The notes: generated by a model not told the origin, from the sequence alone. DNA of 64,000 bases from Sarcocystis neurona (GCA_000727475.1 KL647293.1:1052953-1116952); one strand, 5' to 3'. Shown: positions 1 to 14,414, counted from the stretch's first letter. Translations and numbers: made by a program.

Positions 1-569
1 TGCATGGTGAAACAACGCGAAGCTCAGCGTAAGAGCAACCCCGCCCTGTTACCAGGCAGAAAGCAGATCAACAGTGTTAGCTGCGCAGGATGCTCCGTGG
101 TCTCAGGGAAACGAGGGACAATTACGGACCTTGTCTGGAAGCCAATAGGCGGTCAACAGAAAATGGCAATGGCGCACAATGGAAACTAGGCAGTGTCTTG
201 GGGCGAAATCGTCAACAGTGAATAACATACCACCGATAAGATGGGGCGACGGGAAGAAGTTAGCGTGTCCGTAAATTAACAGAAGCCGCGTCGGCAAGGG
301 GGGCGGCGCATGGTGGTCTGCGACTCCGATGGTGGACAGCTTCTACAATCTATCGCTGCCCCACAGAATTATCGAGCGCTGCCGTGTACACGACGTAGGT
401 TCGAAGGGGTGGCGCGGCATATGGAGCATCAGATGCGCGCTTGGGAAATTTCTTACTTGCTCAGAATTAAGTGGAGAACAAGCTATGATCGTTTGTTTGC
501 TTCTAAATCGCCCTGTGCGCAGCTGTAGGTCCTGTACGTAATTGACAAGCATACTTGTCTGGTTGGCAA

Positions 570-2726
570 CGAAGTACGTACACTTCGTGATGTGATATTT
601 CGTTTGCTGCGAGTGTTCGGGGGGCAACCGTACGCCCACCACGCAAGTGACAAGCTTACTGCCCACACAGGGCGACGCGGAAGAGTGTGTGGAATCGAGT
701 GCTGCAGGCGCGTTACGAGACTCTCTCTGTGAAGTTGCGAACACTGCTCGTGCCCGCCACACCAGCCAGTGAGAACACCAGGAGATTTCTCGCTTGAAGA
801 GGTAAGCGTGCAGAGACAGTGCGCGACGGATTCCTGCTGGCGAGGACGGCAAAATGTGAATTAGCAGAAGAATACACTCTTGGGATATGTGGGAGGATGG
901 TACTTCAACTGCGCAGGAAGAAGCGGAGCCCGTTGTGAGGACGAGTGAGAAAGGATTAGGGTTTAGGGGCGATTCAGGGTGAGTTTTCCAGACGGAGGAT
1001 ATTTGTGCAGGGCTGTCCTTGCGTGTCGTCCTATTACAGCTCTGCTGTGGGTATCAGAGTGCGCATGTGTCCACACAGTAATTCAATGCGTTTTATTTGG
1101 TGCAGTGAGACTTTGTGGTATCCTTTCTGACAAGAGCAGAGTCGTGTCCTTCTTCCTTGTATCTTTTACGAAATGGTAGACACTGCAGACAAGACCCGAG
1201 CAAGGAAGATTACGAGAACTTTGCGACGTTGGCCTCCGACACCCGCCTTGGGTGTATACTCACATTTTTCGACGTGCCGAGTAGTATAGAGGTCGGAGCG
1301 GTTAGAAGCGGCACTTACAGGAGTTCTCAATATTGTCGTGGTGAGGGGTGATACGAGATGCCGGCTGGAAAGGGAGTGGGTAGTGTGACGAATTACGGAT
1401 GTGTCTGTGCATATAGTGTGCGAGTGCTGGACAGGGCGTCTTAGCAGACGCACTGGTCAAGATAAAGCGTGAGGAGATGAGGCGCCTGCGATTTTCATGC
1501 CTTCAGTGGCATAGTTGATAGTAAATACACGTGCACCGTCAGCAGTGTACTCTCCGAAGGCTACTTCATCATGGATGCTGCAGGGCCTCCCCTGGTTCGA
1601 CTGTGTGTGTGAGGACACGCGTTGCATTAATGTTCCTTGAAGTATGGAAAATCGGCTGAGTATCATGCGGTCTCCTGTATATCCATTGCTCTCACCTTAG
1701 AGGGCAAGACACAAGGAGAGGAGAAACACGTGCTGTTTTCATCTTTTCCATGCACACAGCAGAACAGAGTTGCTTAGAGACGATGGAGATGATGGCACGT
1801 GGGTGCGCAGCCGATGTCTTTTCGCGTACACTGTAGTCATCACAGTTGAAAGTACGAAATTCGAGACTGCGGCTGCTGGTTGCCCTTCGCAGATGGCGGA
1901 CCGTCGCCCGGTTCCCGCGATTTCGGGAACAGACGTCCTCGAAGCGTGGAAATTTGGGACGACGTTCTTGAGGTGTTCGACGAGCCCAGTACCAACCAAT
2001 GCATTGTTGTTCGCAGATTCCGGAAAAAAAGCTTTGGGAGCGTGGTGTGTTGGTATGGAGTTCTTGAGTTGTTTGACAAGCTCAACATAAATCAATGCAT
2101 TGTTGCTTACAGATGCATGTCTTGTGGCGCGTAGGTTAGTAAACTGGGTCGTGCGGTTTTTTGGCAGTAGCGGCCTAAAGGGGTAACAAAGGCGTGGGAA
2201 TCGTAGCCACAGCCTAACGAATCGGTGCGGCTTGTTATGTGGACTGCTGATCCAATGCAGCCCCGATCCGAGGAGATGACATGATGTGTGATAAGGCTTA
2301 TACCCATGCCGAAGAACGCCGCGGATCCACTGGACACGTGTCTACGAGCCAGAAGATTTGCTCGTTCTCACTCTTATGAGTAATAGTGGCGAGTAGATAG
2401 TCTTCAATAGAAAATGGGGATAGAGGGAAGCGTCCTGAACGTGGACGCCGAAGGAAGTGAACCGAGTAGTTCTCGCAAAAATACTACCCTTCGCAAGGAG
2501 AGCGTCACAGGTCAGCATATTTGCACATTATCAGAGCCAGCAAAAATACAAGGGTGTCTACACGTAGGTAAGTCAATTAAAATGCTGCGCACTGTGTAGG
2601 ACCTGGAAGTGTGGTATTCTATCAACGAAGGGATATTTGGTTTGTCACGTATACGCAGTAACGAATTTTGTGACAGGTGGAGCAGCAGGGGTGAGGCGGG
2701 CAGGAATTGCGTCTTCACAACGGCAA
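570..2726. repeat. Array unit 1
   Basis: It starts at the E landmark GAAGTACGTAC, with C at 661. It contains a 96-bp internal duplication at 1964 and 2060. A GGCAGTAGCGGCC motif near 2,165 is shared with unit 4 near 9,285. No gene was recognised. Confidence 0.5.
1964..2120. repeat. 96-bp tandem duplication
   Basis: GTTCTTGAGGTGTTCGACGA at 1964 recurs as GTTCTTGAGTTGTTTGACAA at 2060, and the similarity continues through CAATGCATTGTTG. The period is 96, a multiple of three. Confidence 0.7.
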
Positions 2727-5562
2727 GCAAGTAAGTACAAATTACCGGGTGGCGTTTGTTGTGCGACAGGACAATTCACGCGCATCACTGATGAAAAGAG
2801 GTCCCCTAGCAAGGTAATGCAGAGGGGGTTGGGGAAACCACGGGCACGCGGTGGCACGGAGGAAATCGAGCTGCGGTTAAGGATCCTGCCAAGTTGCACA
2901 GCAAGGAAGAATACCAGCCGAAGGAAACTTTTACGGAAAACATATGAGACTGGCGCTCCAATTTTGTGGGGGGAAGCGGAGGTTGTTTTGGCGCACAGCA
3001 ACAACGAGAGCTGGCCGCGAGCCGTCCAAACTGATTTGACGTGGGTGTGTTTGTATATGTCCAGGACACGCTTTTCGCATCCTCCCAAGAAAACACGGTT
3101 ATGAGTCGGAATATGGGTCTGAGGTCACACAGTGGAGCGGTTGACACTAGTTGATCCTTGGGGATTTGTAGTGTCTGTTTGACTGGAGCAGGCCTACAAG
3201 AAAAAGTCTTGGTTACAGCTTGAACGAAAACTCTGTTTTGTTCCTTTGTATCTATTAGGTCTTGGTAAGCATCGCAAACAGCGCATGAACGACGAAGGAC
3301 CGCGCGGAACCTGCAACATTTCTTATTGATGGCCCTTCTTGCTATCGCTGCCATTCTGCTATGCGGCACGTCACTGTGAGCTTGTAGAGGTTACAAAAGG
3401 TACCTCCGAGCGATCTCACTAGAGTCCCCGACGGATCGTGTTTCGTGATGAGAAATGGAGAAAGAAGGCACGGTAGGTTGAGGTGGGGTTCTATTTTGTC
3501 AAAATTAATAAGAATTGAGCACGCACCTTCGGGAAGACATTTGCAAAGGATGGCTGAGCAGGAACACTGGATGTGCGCTTCAAACGAGCTGGATGAAACA
3601 ACGTGAAGGCAAACTGTCTTGACTTACAGGGGATCTAGCTGAGAGTAGAATTCAGCACCGTTAAGCCAGCGGTTGATGAAAGCCGCATCAATATCTTTGC
3701 TGGACAGCCGGTTCTAGGTCAGCCGTCTGTGTCAAGACAGACGTCGCACAAGTATTTTCTGATGTGCGGCGAATTAACTGGATGTTCTCCGGTGTCAAGA
3801 GTTGCAAATCAGCGCCGCGAATGTAGATTGTAAGGAAAAAGGGGGAGTCTCGTGTTGTTGGGTCGCATTTAGCAGGTGGTGGGCGGTACCTCTGTTACGG
3901 TGAATCAGGGAAATGAGTTCTTGAGCCCGGACATTTTGGAGTAGAAGGTTCAAACGTTCAGACAGAAACGCTGCACAATCGTATGCAGATATGGGCGACG
4001 GGGCGCAGGACGCTAGTATCTACCGCTTTGGTCTTTCTGAGGATGGAGTTTTCAAGAGCAGACAACGTCATGCGCCCTGCAGATCATCGGCGGTGCAAGC
4101 TACTGGGAGGCGGTCTCAGCGCAGACGGTGAGGAGATTGACAAGGTTCTCTCTCGGGACCAAAACGTCAAGGTTACATCAAAGAAGAGGGTACGAGTAAG
4201 ATGAATCGTTCGTCTCGAATCCGTGAGATCCGCTAGCCAGAGGGTAGCCAATAGAATTAAGGGACTGGCGCGGGCTTCTTGAAATCGCACGCCGTGTAAA
4301 ACGTAGCCTGTGCTATTCAAAAACTTGCCACCATTCGGAAGGTGGTCACGACAAGTCCGTGGGTAGCTACGTTACCCGAAGTCGGAGGGGTACGAGGATT
4401 CTACAAGTGTATCTGCAAATGCGAAGCTGCACAGAGCGACATTTTTCTAAACGAGGGGTTGTCCTTTCCGTCGCCTATGCAAAAACGGATGTAGCAACCG
4501 AGGTAGTAGTAGAGCGAGGCAATCTAGAATTGGGACGTAAAAAATCATAAGGAAGTACGCATACATTACGAGGTCACTCACCTTTTACTCGAACGAACTG
4601 CGCGACGCGATGCTTCGTGCAGATTTTCGAGGGCCTGTGTGCCCGCACAGGGTAGTGTGAATGGAGTAGGGGGCACAAGGTGGTGCAGGATGGGACCTAA
4701 GAACTATGGCTGCGATCATCCCTCGTGACAGGAAATTCAACAGTTGAGAAGAAAAGCAATATTCGCAGCTCAGAACATAGAGCGCGTAGATGTAATTCTT
4801 CGCGGAGTCCACGTAGCGATGAAAATGGGCTGCGGGCGAGTCGACGGACACGCTTATGGAATAAGCAGGAGGCTGGCATTCCGTTCGAGCAAGAATGATG
4901 GGAGAATGTGTTGACGTCGGCAAAGAGTGAAAATAACGTTTCAGGGGTTTTATGAGATTAGGTCTGACGCTGTGAGGGGCAGACTATCTGTACAAGTTTT
5001 TATTTGAGTACTTTCCCTGGAAGGGGAACATAGGTGTCGAAACGAAGTTTTGTGCATACAGATCAGATTGCAGCTCGTTAATTGGTCGCAGCAAGTTTCC
5101 GTTGTATCACTTTGGATGTTGCGGTGCTGTGCGGGAGTACTGTTCAAGTGAGGATGCTGTCGTGCAGGCTTCTGCGGCGCAGCTCAAGGTGAGCAATGGA
5201 GAAAGGAAATGAAAATTCATTCTCCCCAATGTTTGCGACGTCAGTCACAAAAGATTGAAATCTTCGTCGTCCCACTGCGATTCTGCTCCTTCGCAAGTAG
5301 CTGTGAGCGTGAACCACTGACACACGGGGCTGGAGTTCTGAAGAAGATGGTGGGAAGTTTCACTTTGTAGTGGGAGAAGAAATGCGCAAACCATGCGGTT
5401 TGGTGAAGGGTTTGTTGTGTCAAAACAAAATAACTTTTTGCTTGCACCTGTGTACAGACTGTTCCAGAGATCGGCCGCTCTGAAGGTTCGCCGGTACCGT
5501 CGTCGAAGAGGCGGGAATAAGGGCGATTTCTCTTGTTTTCAGCATCAATTCAATGGGAAAAG
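2727..5562. repeat. Array unit 2
   Basis: E is at 2727 (GCAAGTAAGTAC), C near 2811, M near 3043 and D at 3264 (GGTAAGC). It is about 650 bases longer than its neighbours; the extra part (roughly 3.5-5.2 kb) shows no landmark I could match. No gene was recognised. Confidence 0.45.
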
Positions 5563-7740
5563 AGACGTTAATTAGATCTTTCGTTTCCTCCAGAGCGCGC
5601 TATGGGGCACGATGCAGCGTACGTTACTGTTGTGCCGCGCTACAGGGTAATGCAGGACGACTGAGGGGAATAAGACGCTACAGGCTAGGGGGAAGACCTC
5701 TCGTCGCGATCGCTACTGGCGTCGACGATCCCGGTCATTGAGATGAACAGGAACGTTCTTGCGTGGGAAGTGAAGAAAAATCGAAGGTGTTCTCCGCGGA
5801 GTCCACCGTGTGACGAAGTGGGAATGTGAGAGCAGAAAGATATGCTCGCGGACGACGAAGGATGCTGGCATTCTGGTTGCAGTGAAAAGAACAGATGTCG
5901 ACGGGACTCAAACGAAGAACAAGAAGACGACTTCAGGTGTGGTGAGCGGTTCAGCGCGGGTGTGCTTGAACATGGAAATCTGCACAGGAGTTTCTTGGTT
6001 TGTGTTCTCCGAAAGAACTTTCGGGACTCGGAATTTACGCCCGAGTTTAAACAATGAAGTCCAGTACATGAGTTACTTCACGTGTATATTCGTAGTGTCC
6101 GTTTGAGAGACGCTGTTCTGTACGAAGGAAGTGTTGGTAGGATGCGAGTTAGAACTCTGTCGTGCACCTTTGCCTTTAAGGTGGTGGTGAGCACAGCAGA
6201 AAAGAGGTGATGGCAATATGCTTGTGACTTCTGACGCCGATGATTTGTTTCGTGCGTGCAAGTTGGCATGCAGTTACGGGCTTGAACGTGTTGCAAGCGG
6301 CATCTCGAAGTCTCAAAAGAAAGGCTGGTATTTGTAACGAGGCATGGATCGCGACGACAATAAGGTGTGAGGCACTCTACACAACGTCAAATTGAGTAGG
6401 TGTTGCGGGTGGTGTCTAGTGTCCGACTTCTGTAGAGGGGACGAAGAGCGAAACACGAAAGCTTGATCAAGGAAGGGCTGGATGAAGGGACGAGGAGCCA
6501 TTTGTCTTGCCTCAAACGGCGCCACACGGACAACATTCACCTGTGCGTGTATCAGCCTGCCTCGGAAAAAGCTGCCTTCCCCTATCTGCTGGACAGGTCG
6601 TTTCATTCGGCCACACATGCAGAGAGAGACGTTGCACAACTGTTGTCTCGCGCGTGGGGCCTCCTCTGACATTTGCGCGGTATTTCGAGCCGAAGGCAAT
6701 TGCCCTGATTGCAGCGGGGAAAAAAATCTTGGAAAAACCAGGTCATACAAGAGACGAGGCAGTATTGTTCAGCGCAGAAAGATACAGAACCGCGTAAAAG
6801 TGGAAGCTCCGCTCGGTCGGAATAAGAACACGGCGTAAGCAGGATTCGGCATAGATATGGAAGCAAAAAGCTGGAGACATTGGTTTGTAGACCGAGCTCA
6901 GGGCTGCCTGGGTTGCCGCTATTCTACGACCACACATGAAGGGGAGTCCTGCAGAACCTGGAAGTTTAGAGCAGGCTCGTTGTGGTGTCTTAATCGGCTC
7001 AACTGCAAGTACTGCAGCATTGTTTACAAATACGTGCCACGGCTGCTGCAGCATGTAAAATCGATCCTTGTGTCTCTCAGCAGGGTAGCGGTCCCGACAG
7101 CTGATGGAAAGGCAGGCATAGCAAAACGAAAATGGAGCGCCGGTGGAGACTGCTGGTAGAGCCTCGCAGCAATGTCGGGAAAAAGCACGGATTTTTGGCA
7201 TCTTAATTCCTGATGCCGTAAGCGTACTCAGCCGAAAACGCACGGGCGTCCTGCTGCCTGTCTCATCGAGTCGTCGGGGGTCCATGCCTACATATATATA
7301 TATATATACGTACATGTGTCTGCCCAGTGTCGTAGGTATGTCGAGCGAATAATCCACGAACGTGACCAATTGCTCGCCTCGACCAGATGAATATCGGGAA
7401 CGAGTAGAGAGTCACCAATAGAAACAAGGGATTGACTGGAGAGTCACCGGTAGAAACAAGGTTGAGGGGCGCACATGCCGGACGTAAATGCCTCAAGAAT
7501 CTCAAGCCGTTGTATGCACAGACCTGACAACAATGGAACGGTGACCGTCATTGATCAACACGTTCTTTGATCGCGGCATAAGAGAGGCGCACAGCAGGAG
7601 TGATGTTGGAGAATGTGTACCTGTAGAAGCGCGGTTGTTTTAACGGTGCACTGTTTTGTCCGATGAATATGCAGAAGCAGATACTGGGTCCCCAGGAGAA
7701 GGGGACCGTGGCGACTTGGATTTGACACCACGCAATTGCA
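5563..7740. repeat. Array unit 3
   Basis: C is at 5641 (TACAGGGTAATGCAGG), M near 5958 and D at 6186 (GGTGAGC). An N landmark, CTGGTAGAGCCTCGCAGCAA, lies near 7,152. No gene was recognised. Confidence 0.5.
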
Positions 7741-9928
7741 AGCAAGTACGTACGCAACTTGACGTGATATTTCATTTCCAACAAGCGCATGCCGTCCGAC
7801 AGGGCACTTCGTGCACTCCCCCAAAGTGCTGACGGCTCGTATACAGAGTAATGCCTAAGGAGTGGGTAGAATCGAACGCTACAGGTTGGATGCAGACTCG
7901 GAGGTGCAATGGCTGCGCGCGTTGACACAGTGGGCAACTGAGAACAACAGAATTCTCCTAAGTTGAGACCGTGGGGAATGCACAGGATACACCCGGCTAT
8001 GAATTCCTGAAGACAGTGGCCAGACATGGACGGCCTGACAAATACGCTTGCACGAATCGTATCAGGGGGGATGTTCTCTCCTGTAGGACGCAGCGGATGC
8101 TGTTTTGAGGCAATTGAAGGACGACGAGAAGGCATGAAGTGTTCCGGTGCTTCGATGTGGGTGTGTTTGACTAGAAATATGTGGGCGAAAGGTGCGTGGT
8201 GTAGTTTGCCCATGGAAGAGTTTGTGCGTCAAAAGGAGGGCCTGAAATTATGCACTGGGGCCTCAAGCACGTTTTGGTCTGAGAAGATCTCCGTACTGCT
8301 CCCGGAAGGGGGCCGACTCTGTGCGAGAGGCGGCTGGGTGATTCTCGAGTGAGAAGTTTGTCACGCGCCATTGTATGTCTTAGGACCTGGTGAGCACTGC
8401 AAGAAGCAGACGAACATTGGAATTTTGTCACAGTCTTGCAACTTTGGCCACAGATTACTCCTGTCCATCTCAGCGGCACTCTGCTACGTAGCAAGTAGAT
8501 ATGGGTCTGAAGGTGTTCCAGGCGACACCTACTAGAGGTCTCTGCTGGGTCGTCGCTGAGTCATACTTCGTGGTGGCGGCTGGAAGGTTGAACTGGGTTC
8601 TGTAGTCTCGTTTTAAATTGATGTTGTGCGTGAAGCTGTGGAGCGACTTTCGCGGGGGGCAACTGACCAGAGGCAGTGCTTGGTTGTACTAAACAAAGCA
8701 AGGCGAGGCGACATGGAGACTATTCCTCTTGACTTACCCTGAGTTACACTGAGGGCAGGGCTCTGCACCCTGTCTTGCCTGCACGTGAGGAAAGCTGCGT
8801 TGGTCTCTGCTGGAATGTCGTTTCCACTTCAGTCATCTTTTTCAGGGCTGATATCGCACAAAAATTATCTGAAGGGTGGGGGTCGGTTGGAAATCCGAGT
8901 TAGTGGTCAACTATCTAAATGAAGATTGTAAGCGACGTATAGAGGCGAAAATGTTAGTCCCTATACCTCGGTGATCGTGTAGATGACAAAACGGAACTTC
9001 TGACCGCAGGCGGATAGTGAGAGGTGCGCGGTCACGCAGACTCTCCATGCGTACACTGTGTTCGCCACACACGTGAGAGAAAAGCTGTAGGCTGATGTCT
9101 CCTGTTCACATTCTACAAGTTCTGGGCTGTTAAATGGTTAGGACAAATCAGCGGAATGGATTCTCCAAATCGTGGAATTTTGCAACGAGTTCCTCCAAGT
9201 GCTTGACGAGCTCAATTGCGACACACTGATGTTTGCAGATGCGTTAACCGTGGAGTATAGATTACCAAAATGGGTGGTTCCAGTTTTTGCAATAGCAGCC
9301 TGATCAGGTGAGGAAAACGTACAGAGCCTTGTTCAACGGGCGCCGCTCGATGACCTAACCAGTTAACAGGACCTCATAAGAATCCGTAGAGGCAACGGAC
9401 AGGCTTGACCAGGCTTTTTGCCCGCGCTGAGGATGGTCAGGATCATGGTTGGCAAGCATATACGAATCAAAACAACAATGCGGAGAGGCAATGGACAGGC
9501 TTGAGCAGGCTTCCTGCCCGCGCTGAGGATGATCAGAATCATGGTTGGCAAGAATATACGAGCCAACTGAATTGCTCGTATTGACTTAATGTGTCCAGGG
9601 AGCCAGTAGAAAGTCGTCAATAAAAATGGGGTCCAGAGAAGGGTCTACCGAACGTGGGCACCTTCTGAAGCGTACTCTGTAGTCCCAAAAAGTGTGCCAC
9701 CACTGGGAAGGCGACCGTGACAGAAACAATGGGATCGTACATTACCAAAAAAAGTAGAAGTATGAGGCCGTTCCCGGGAGTGTCTCCAATCACCATCCTC
9801 CACAGTATACAAGTGTGCGACAACTCTTTAACGGAGCATTGTGCTGTCCGTCGCACACGCAGGAGTGCGTGTTGCTGACTATGGGGCAGCAGAGCGGGGC
9901 GATGTGGAATCAAGACTTCAAAACCATC
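7741..9928. repeat. Array unit 4
   Basis: E is at 7741 (AGCAAGTACGTAC), C near 7842, M near 8162 and D at 8389. It holds a 96-bp tandem duplication starting at 9389. No gene was recognised. Confidence 0.55.
9389..9563. repeat. 96-bp tandem duplication, about 90% identical
   Basis: GAGGCAACGGACAGGCTTGA at 9389 recurs as GAGGCAATGGACAGGCTTGA at 9485. The two copies stay aligned to GGTTGGCAAGMATATACGA. The period is 96, as in the duplication at 1964. Confidence 0.9.
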
Positions 9929-12113
9929 AGCAAGTACGTACTCACTATGAAGGAGAATCACGTTTGATGCTGGAGCATACTGTGCGATGTGACTCTCCGT
10001 GTAGGTAATTGAGGAATGTACTGCCCACACACGGTAACGCGGAAGGCGTGGGGAAACGCAGAGTGGTGGAGGCTGGGACGAAAAACCTTTCGGTGCTACC
10101 ACTGTCGCAACCGATTCAGAAAGTAAGAAGATCAGGAATATCCTTAGTTGAAAAGTGAAAGAAGGCATAGGCAGATTTTGACAGAGATCGACTGGTGACT
10201 ACGACGGACGTGGTCGAGTGGATATACATCCGCTTTCAAAGATCATAGGAGGCCAACATCACGACTGTGTACAGGGGAGCGGCGGCGGTCGTGATGCAGG
10301 CGAATAATGCGAAGAAATCCGGTGTTATGGATGTTTCGGGATGGCTTGTTTGACGAACGAGACCTGCGCACGAGTTGCCATGGGTGTATCCTATCATTAA
10401 CGTTCGTGTGTAGGCGCTGGTGAGCACTGAAAACAGGACAAGAATGACGGATGTTCCCGAAATGCTTGCGATGCCTTCCGACGAAAATTTTCGCTGCTCA
10501 CCTTGCCTTTCTGCTACGTGAGTAGTGAGCTTGAAAGGGTTGCGTGCGGCATCTGCTTGAGTTGTCAGTAGGTTTCTGGAGGGAAAGTACTCCACGGGGA
10601 ATGACAAAACGTTGCGTTTCGTCAGTAGAAAGATGTTTTACTCTATTACAATGCGGTCTTCCTGGTGCCGTACGGCGTATCTTCTGTGGGCCGCGCCAGA
10701 GCGTTTTAGTGATGATCCGCCGGTACGTGCGACGTCTCTTGCCTTCAGCGGCACTCCACTGAGGAGAGAGATCTGTGCATGTTCCAACCGGTACTCACTG
10801 GAAGCTGCGTGGCCTTTTCCGCAGGAAGGTCGCCTCAACATCAAGCACTTGCGTCGAGCGACACGTTGCGTAGACGCTGTCAGATGTGTGGCTAAACGAG
10901 TGGTCTCGTTGCAGACAGTAAGGCAGGCTCTGGAACACCTGCGTTGGACCCTGCAGCAGGGGTCGTTCATCTCATGACTCGTCGCATAGACGAGGACCGC
11001 CATAATGGTGAGGTTGGGAGCGCTAGCCGCTGGTCGTGTCTCGCAGGCGCGACTCTGTCGCGCTGTCCAGTTGACTCGGACAATATTTTTTTTGAGAGCG
11101 TAGAATTTCCGCTTGAGGTCGTCGGATTGCAGGATGGGTTCAGCCGGGAACAACGTGTTACCCTTGACAGACTCGTGTCACGCGGGATGAAGGATCGAAA
11201 GCCGACAATTCTGTCTTTTTGTCACACTAGGTACCTCCGGTGGCGACGAAGAAGTAGACGGGGCCTAGAGCGAATGAGACGCGTCACCCACATAGACTCC
11301 TGATACATTAGATCAATGACCTAGTGAGAGAATGTGCGGTTTGAGCAGCATCTTCTTTGACGTCGAGAAGAGTCACAGGTACGTGTGACCTGTGACTCGC
11401 TCGAGTCTACGAGCGAGAAGAGTTGATCCTGTCCGTCCACTGAGTCGCTGTAGCGTATGGGAGGTCACCAACAGGAAAGGCGACCAGTGGAGCGTCAGCT
11501 GATGTGCGCCATTTTCGCTGCAGGTAGACGAGATACACACTTGCGTCTTATGAAGCAACAGCAGAGTCGAGGCTGGCAGCACAGATAAAGAAGACAGAAC
11601 CTTCCGGCTCAACCTGAGATTTTAGCCTCTACGAAAGGGTGGAGTGGTACAGAGAAAGGATCGGGCACTTAGCAGATAATTTTTTTGTCTGCCTGAAGAA
11701 CCACATGGGATGGTTCAAGAGAGGTGGAGGTGCTCACGGACAAGGCAAACTCCTCGAATATGACGAGTTGTGCCTGACAGCAAGGACGTGGTGATCCAAA
11801 GGACTGAAGATTCGGAGGACGTGCTTGCTGAACGGGGGATTCTTGTGAGTCGCAATCAGTTGTGGTCACAAACGTATCACTATTTGAAAGGCGGACGTGG
11901 CAGAATAACGTGCTCACTGATTATCAGGAGCAGCCGAGGTACGAGGCCGTACGCCTGCGTGTCTGCACGTACGACGCTGTACAGCATGTACAACGTACAG
12001 ATGCGACGGTTCCTAAGCGTCGCGGTCTAAGGAACTTGCGCACGCACGAACGGATCGTGCGGCACGTGGACTATCAGGGCACGTTGACTGAAAGTGAATA
12101 ATCACAATCACTA
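9929..12113. repeat. Array unit 5
   Basis: E is at 9929, C at 10023 (CCCACACACGGTAACGCGG), M near 10341 and D at 10419. No gene was recognised. Confidence 0.55.
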
Positions 12114-14414
12114 GCAAGTACGCCCACCATCTTCTGTGGTATCGAATTTGCGACTTTAGCGTGTAGTTTCTCACAAGAGACCGCATACGCCAAGATGGAT
12201 CCAGTTGTCGACACTGGAAAATCCGGAGAGGCTGGAGGAAAGCAGAGGTTCTCTGTCGGGTGGAGAAGCGGCCGTTGCGGCGCCTGTAGGCTGCAAACAA
12301 TAGAGAACCTGAGAACACCAGAATTACCCACGGTTCTGAAGACAACTAACGTGGATCCGATTCCCCCCTGGTGAGGAAATCGGGGCGCCCGCGAGTCAAA
12401 AGCTACCCTTTTGGGAGGCGTTAGGGTCGTGGCTCCGGTTCTATAGGAAGAGGCGGAGCCTGTCCTAACTGAGGGGATGAATGAGAAAAATGCCGTAGAC
12501 AATAGAGATAATTTGGCGCTGGTATGCTTGACTAGAGATATCTGTTTGTGCACGTGCCCTGCATATCACTGCTGGGGTTTTCCAGTGGCACGCGGGTCGA
12601 CGCTTTACAGTAGCGTTTGCTGGGTGGTCCGAGTGGATTTTTGTATACCTGCTTGAGAGACGCAGCTCTGTACGAGGAACGTAGATGTAGACTCCGAATA
12701 TAAATACTGTCCTGCTCCGTGGTACCTCGTAAGAATTGGGGCGAGCTAGAGACAAGGCATGAACAGCGGTGGCTCGCGGGATGCTTGCGACATTGGTCTC
12801 GAAGGAGTGATTTTGGTTTTACTGCTCTCCTGTCGCGTAAACAGTAGTAGGGAGCTTAAGGAGGTTGCACATTTCTACTCGTGAACCGCCGAATGAAACT
12901 GTGGAGAAGTCGTTCTTTGTGGACAAGCATGAGGTTTGAGGATCGGGGTTACAAAAAGCACCCTATTGTATTAGACAGAAATCTACTTGGCGGCAGCATA
13001 CAGCAGGATCTCTGTATGCGCAGATGAAGTCCTAGGATGAGGCTACATGAGGACAGTGCCTCTTTCTCTTAGTTTCGCAACGCGCATGGCAAAGAACTGT
13101 GCCTCTTCAACTTATACGTCTGAAAAATGCACCGCTCTGCCTGGTGGAAGGGTAGTCTGCATCACCCAATTTTGTGCAGCGTCACCTTGCGCTGGAGCCA
13201 GTGTTCTTCGGACACAGGGCATACACGCTATGTAACACGCTGCGAATCAAGCGAAAAAAATCGGACGTCCTGAATTGCAGGGCAGTCTTTTGAGTCCAGA
13301 AAGTAGGACGATCTATGAATCGTATCTCAGCAAAGATGATTAAACCACAAGGACAATAAGTCGTGTAGTGGCGAGAACTCTTTTGCAGTCTCGTCATGTA
13401 GACCGTGGTCGCCGCGTAGGCGGGGAAAGAACTGGAGACATTGGTATCCGACTGCATTTTCCAGGTGCCAAGCCGTTGCTACTCTCGGAAGGCTCTTGTT
13501 GGGGACCTGGACTTTTGGCCTGCGTTCGTTAATGTACACCACGGCTTCAGGTTCAGCAGCAAACAGCGCACCACAGTTGAGGGAGGCGCAGAAAGGAGAA
13601 ACATCTTGTTCTGCCTTCCGTAAGGATATCGGCCTTGAATTGTGATGAATACGCAGAGAGAACCTACATCAGATGCAGGCGTCAGTGAGGTGGACTGTTG
13701 ATACACCACCTCAGTAATATGCGGAGAGGATGGGGAGTTCAAACAAATTTCTTGTTGGAGCAAAAAACGTCACAGATTTGCCAACCAAGGTGTCTACAAG
13801 CGAGAAGAAGTGGTCGTGTCCAGCCCGCGGGTCGTCGTAGCGGCAACAAGATCGTCTGCTCGCCGCTGTCTGACAGAAACGGCACAGGGCGGAGAGTTCC
13901 TGTGTAGACAGAAAAAGAGGACCCAGACCTGGTGGCGCATTCTGGAAGGTCGAGCAGATCCTGAAGAGCGTCACAAAACGCACACAGGGCACAGCGCCAG
14001 ATAGGGTCTGTCCCGGGGCGAAGAAGCTTCGGGAGTGTACTAGGGGAAGAGCGCACGAGCGAGCCGAATTGTTCGCGTCGAGGCTAGTTCTCCTGGTACC
14101 GAGTGGAACGCCGTCAGGATAAGGTTGGGTCTTAGAGGCGCCTGTTATGGGTGGACACCATAAGAAGCCCACCCGGTAGAGCTGACAGATGTACCACCAT
14201 GCGGAAAGCGATTATCACATGTCGGTGAATTACAAGGGACAGTAGTGGTACGAAATGATATGCACGTAGATCTACAAATACGGTGTTCCGTCCATTCTAC
14301 CTTCAAAAGCGACGTTGATTTAGCGAAGCGTTGGGGGATGGGTCGCCAATGTGCAGGAACAAGTCTTGCTTGCCGCGGAGGAGCAGAGCTGCTTGGAATT
14401 GAGTTGTCCCAATC
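12114..14414. repeat. Array unit 6
   Basis: E is at 12114 (AGCAAGTACG). M is near 12521 (TATGCTTGACTAGAGATAT, compare GTGTTTGACTAGAAATAT in unit 4). N is near 13,698 (GTTGATACACCACCTCAG). C and D are weak. No gene was recognised. Confidence 0.5.

Noticed and set aside
343..852. Longest ORFs of the left compartment as genes (also 7548-8213, 9617-10168, 21641-22153)
   Set aside because: They lie at corresponding places in array units, but the frame is not shared consistently between units and no domain is visible.
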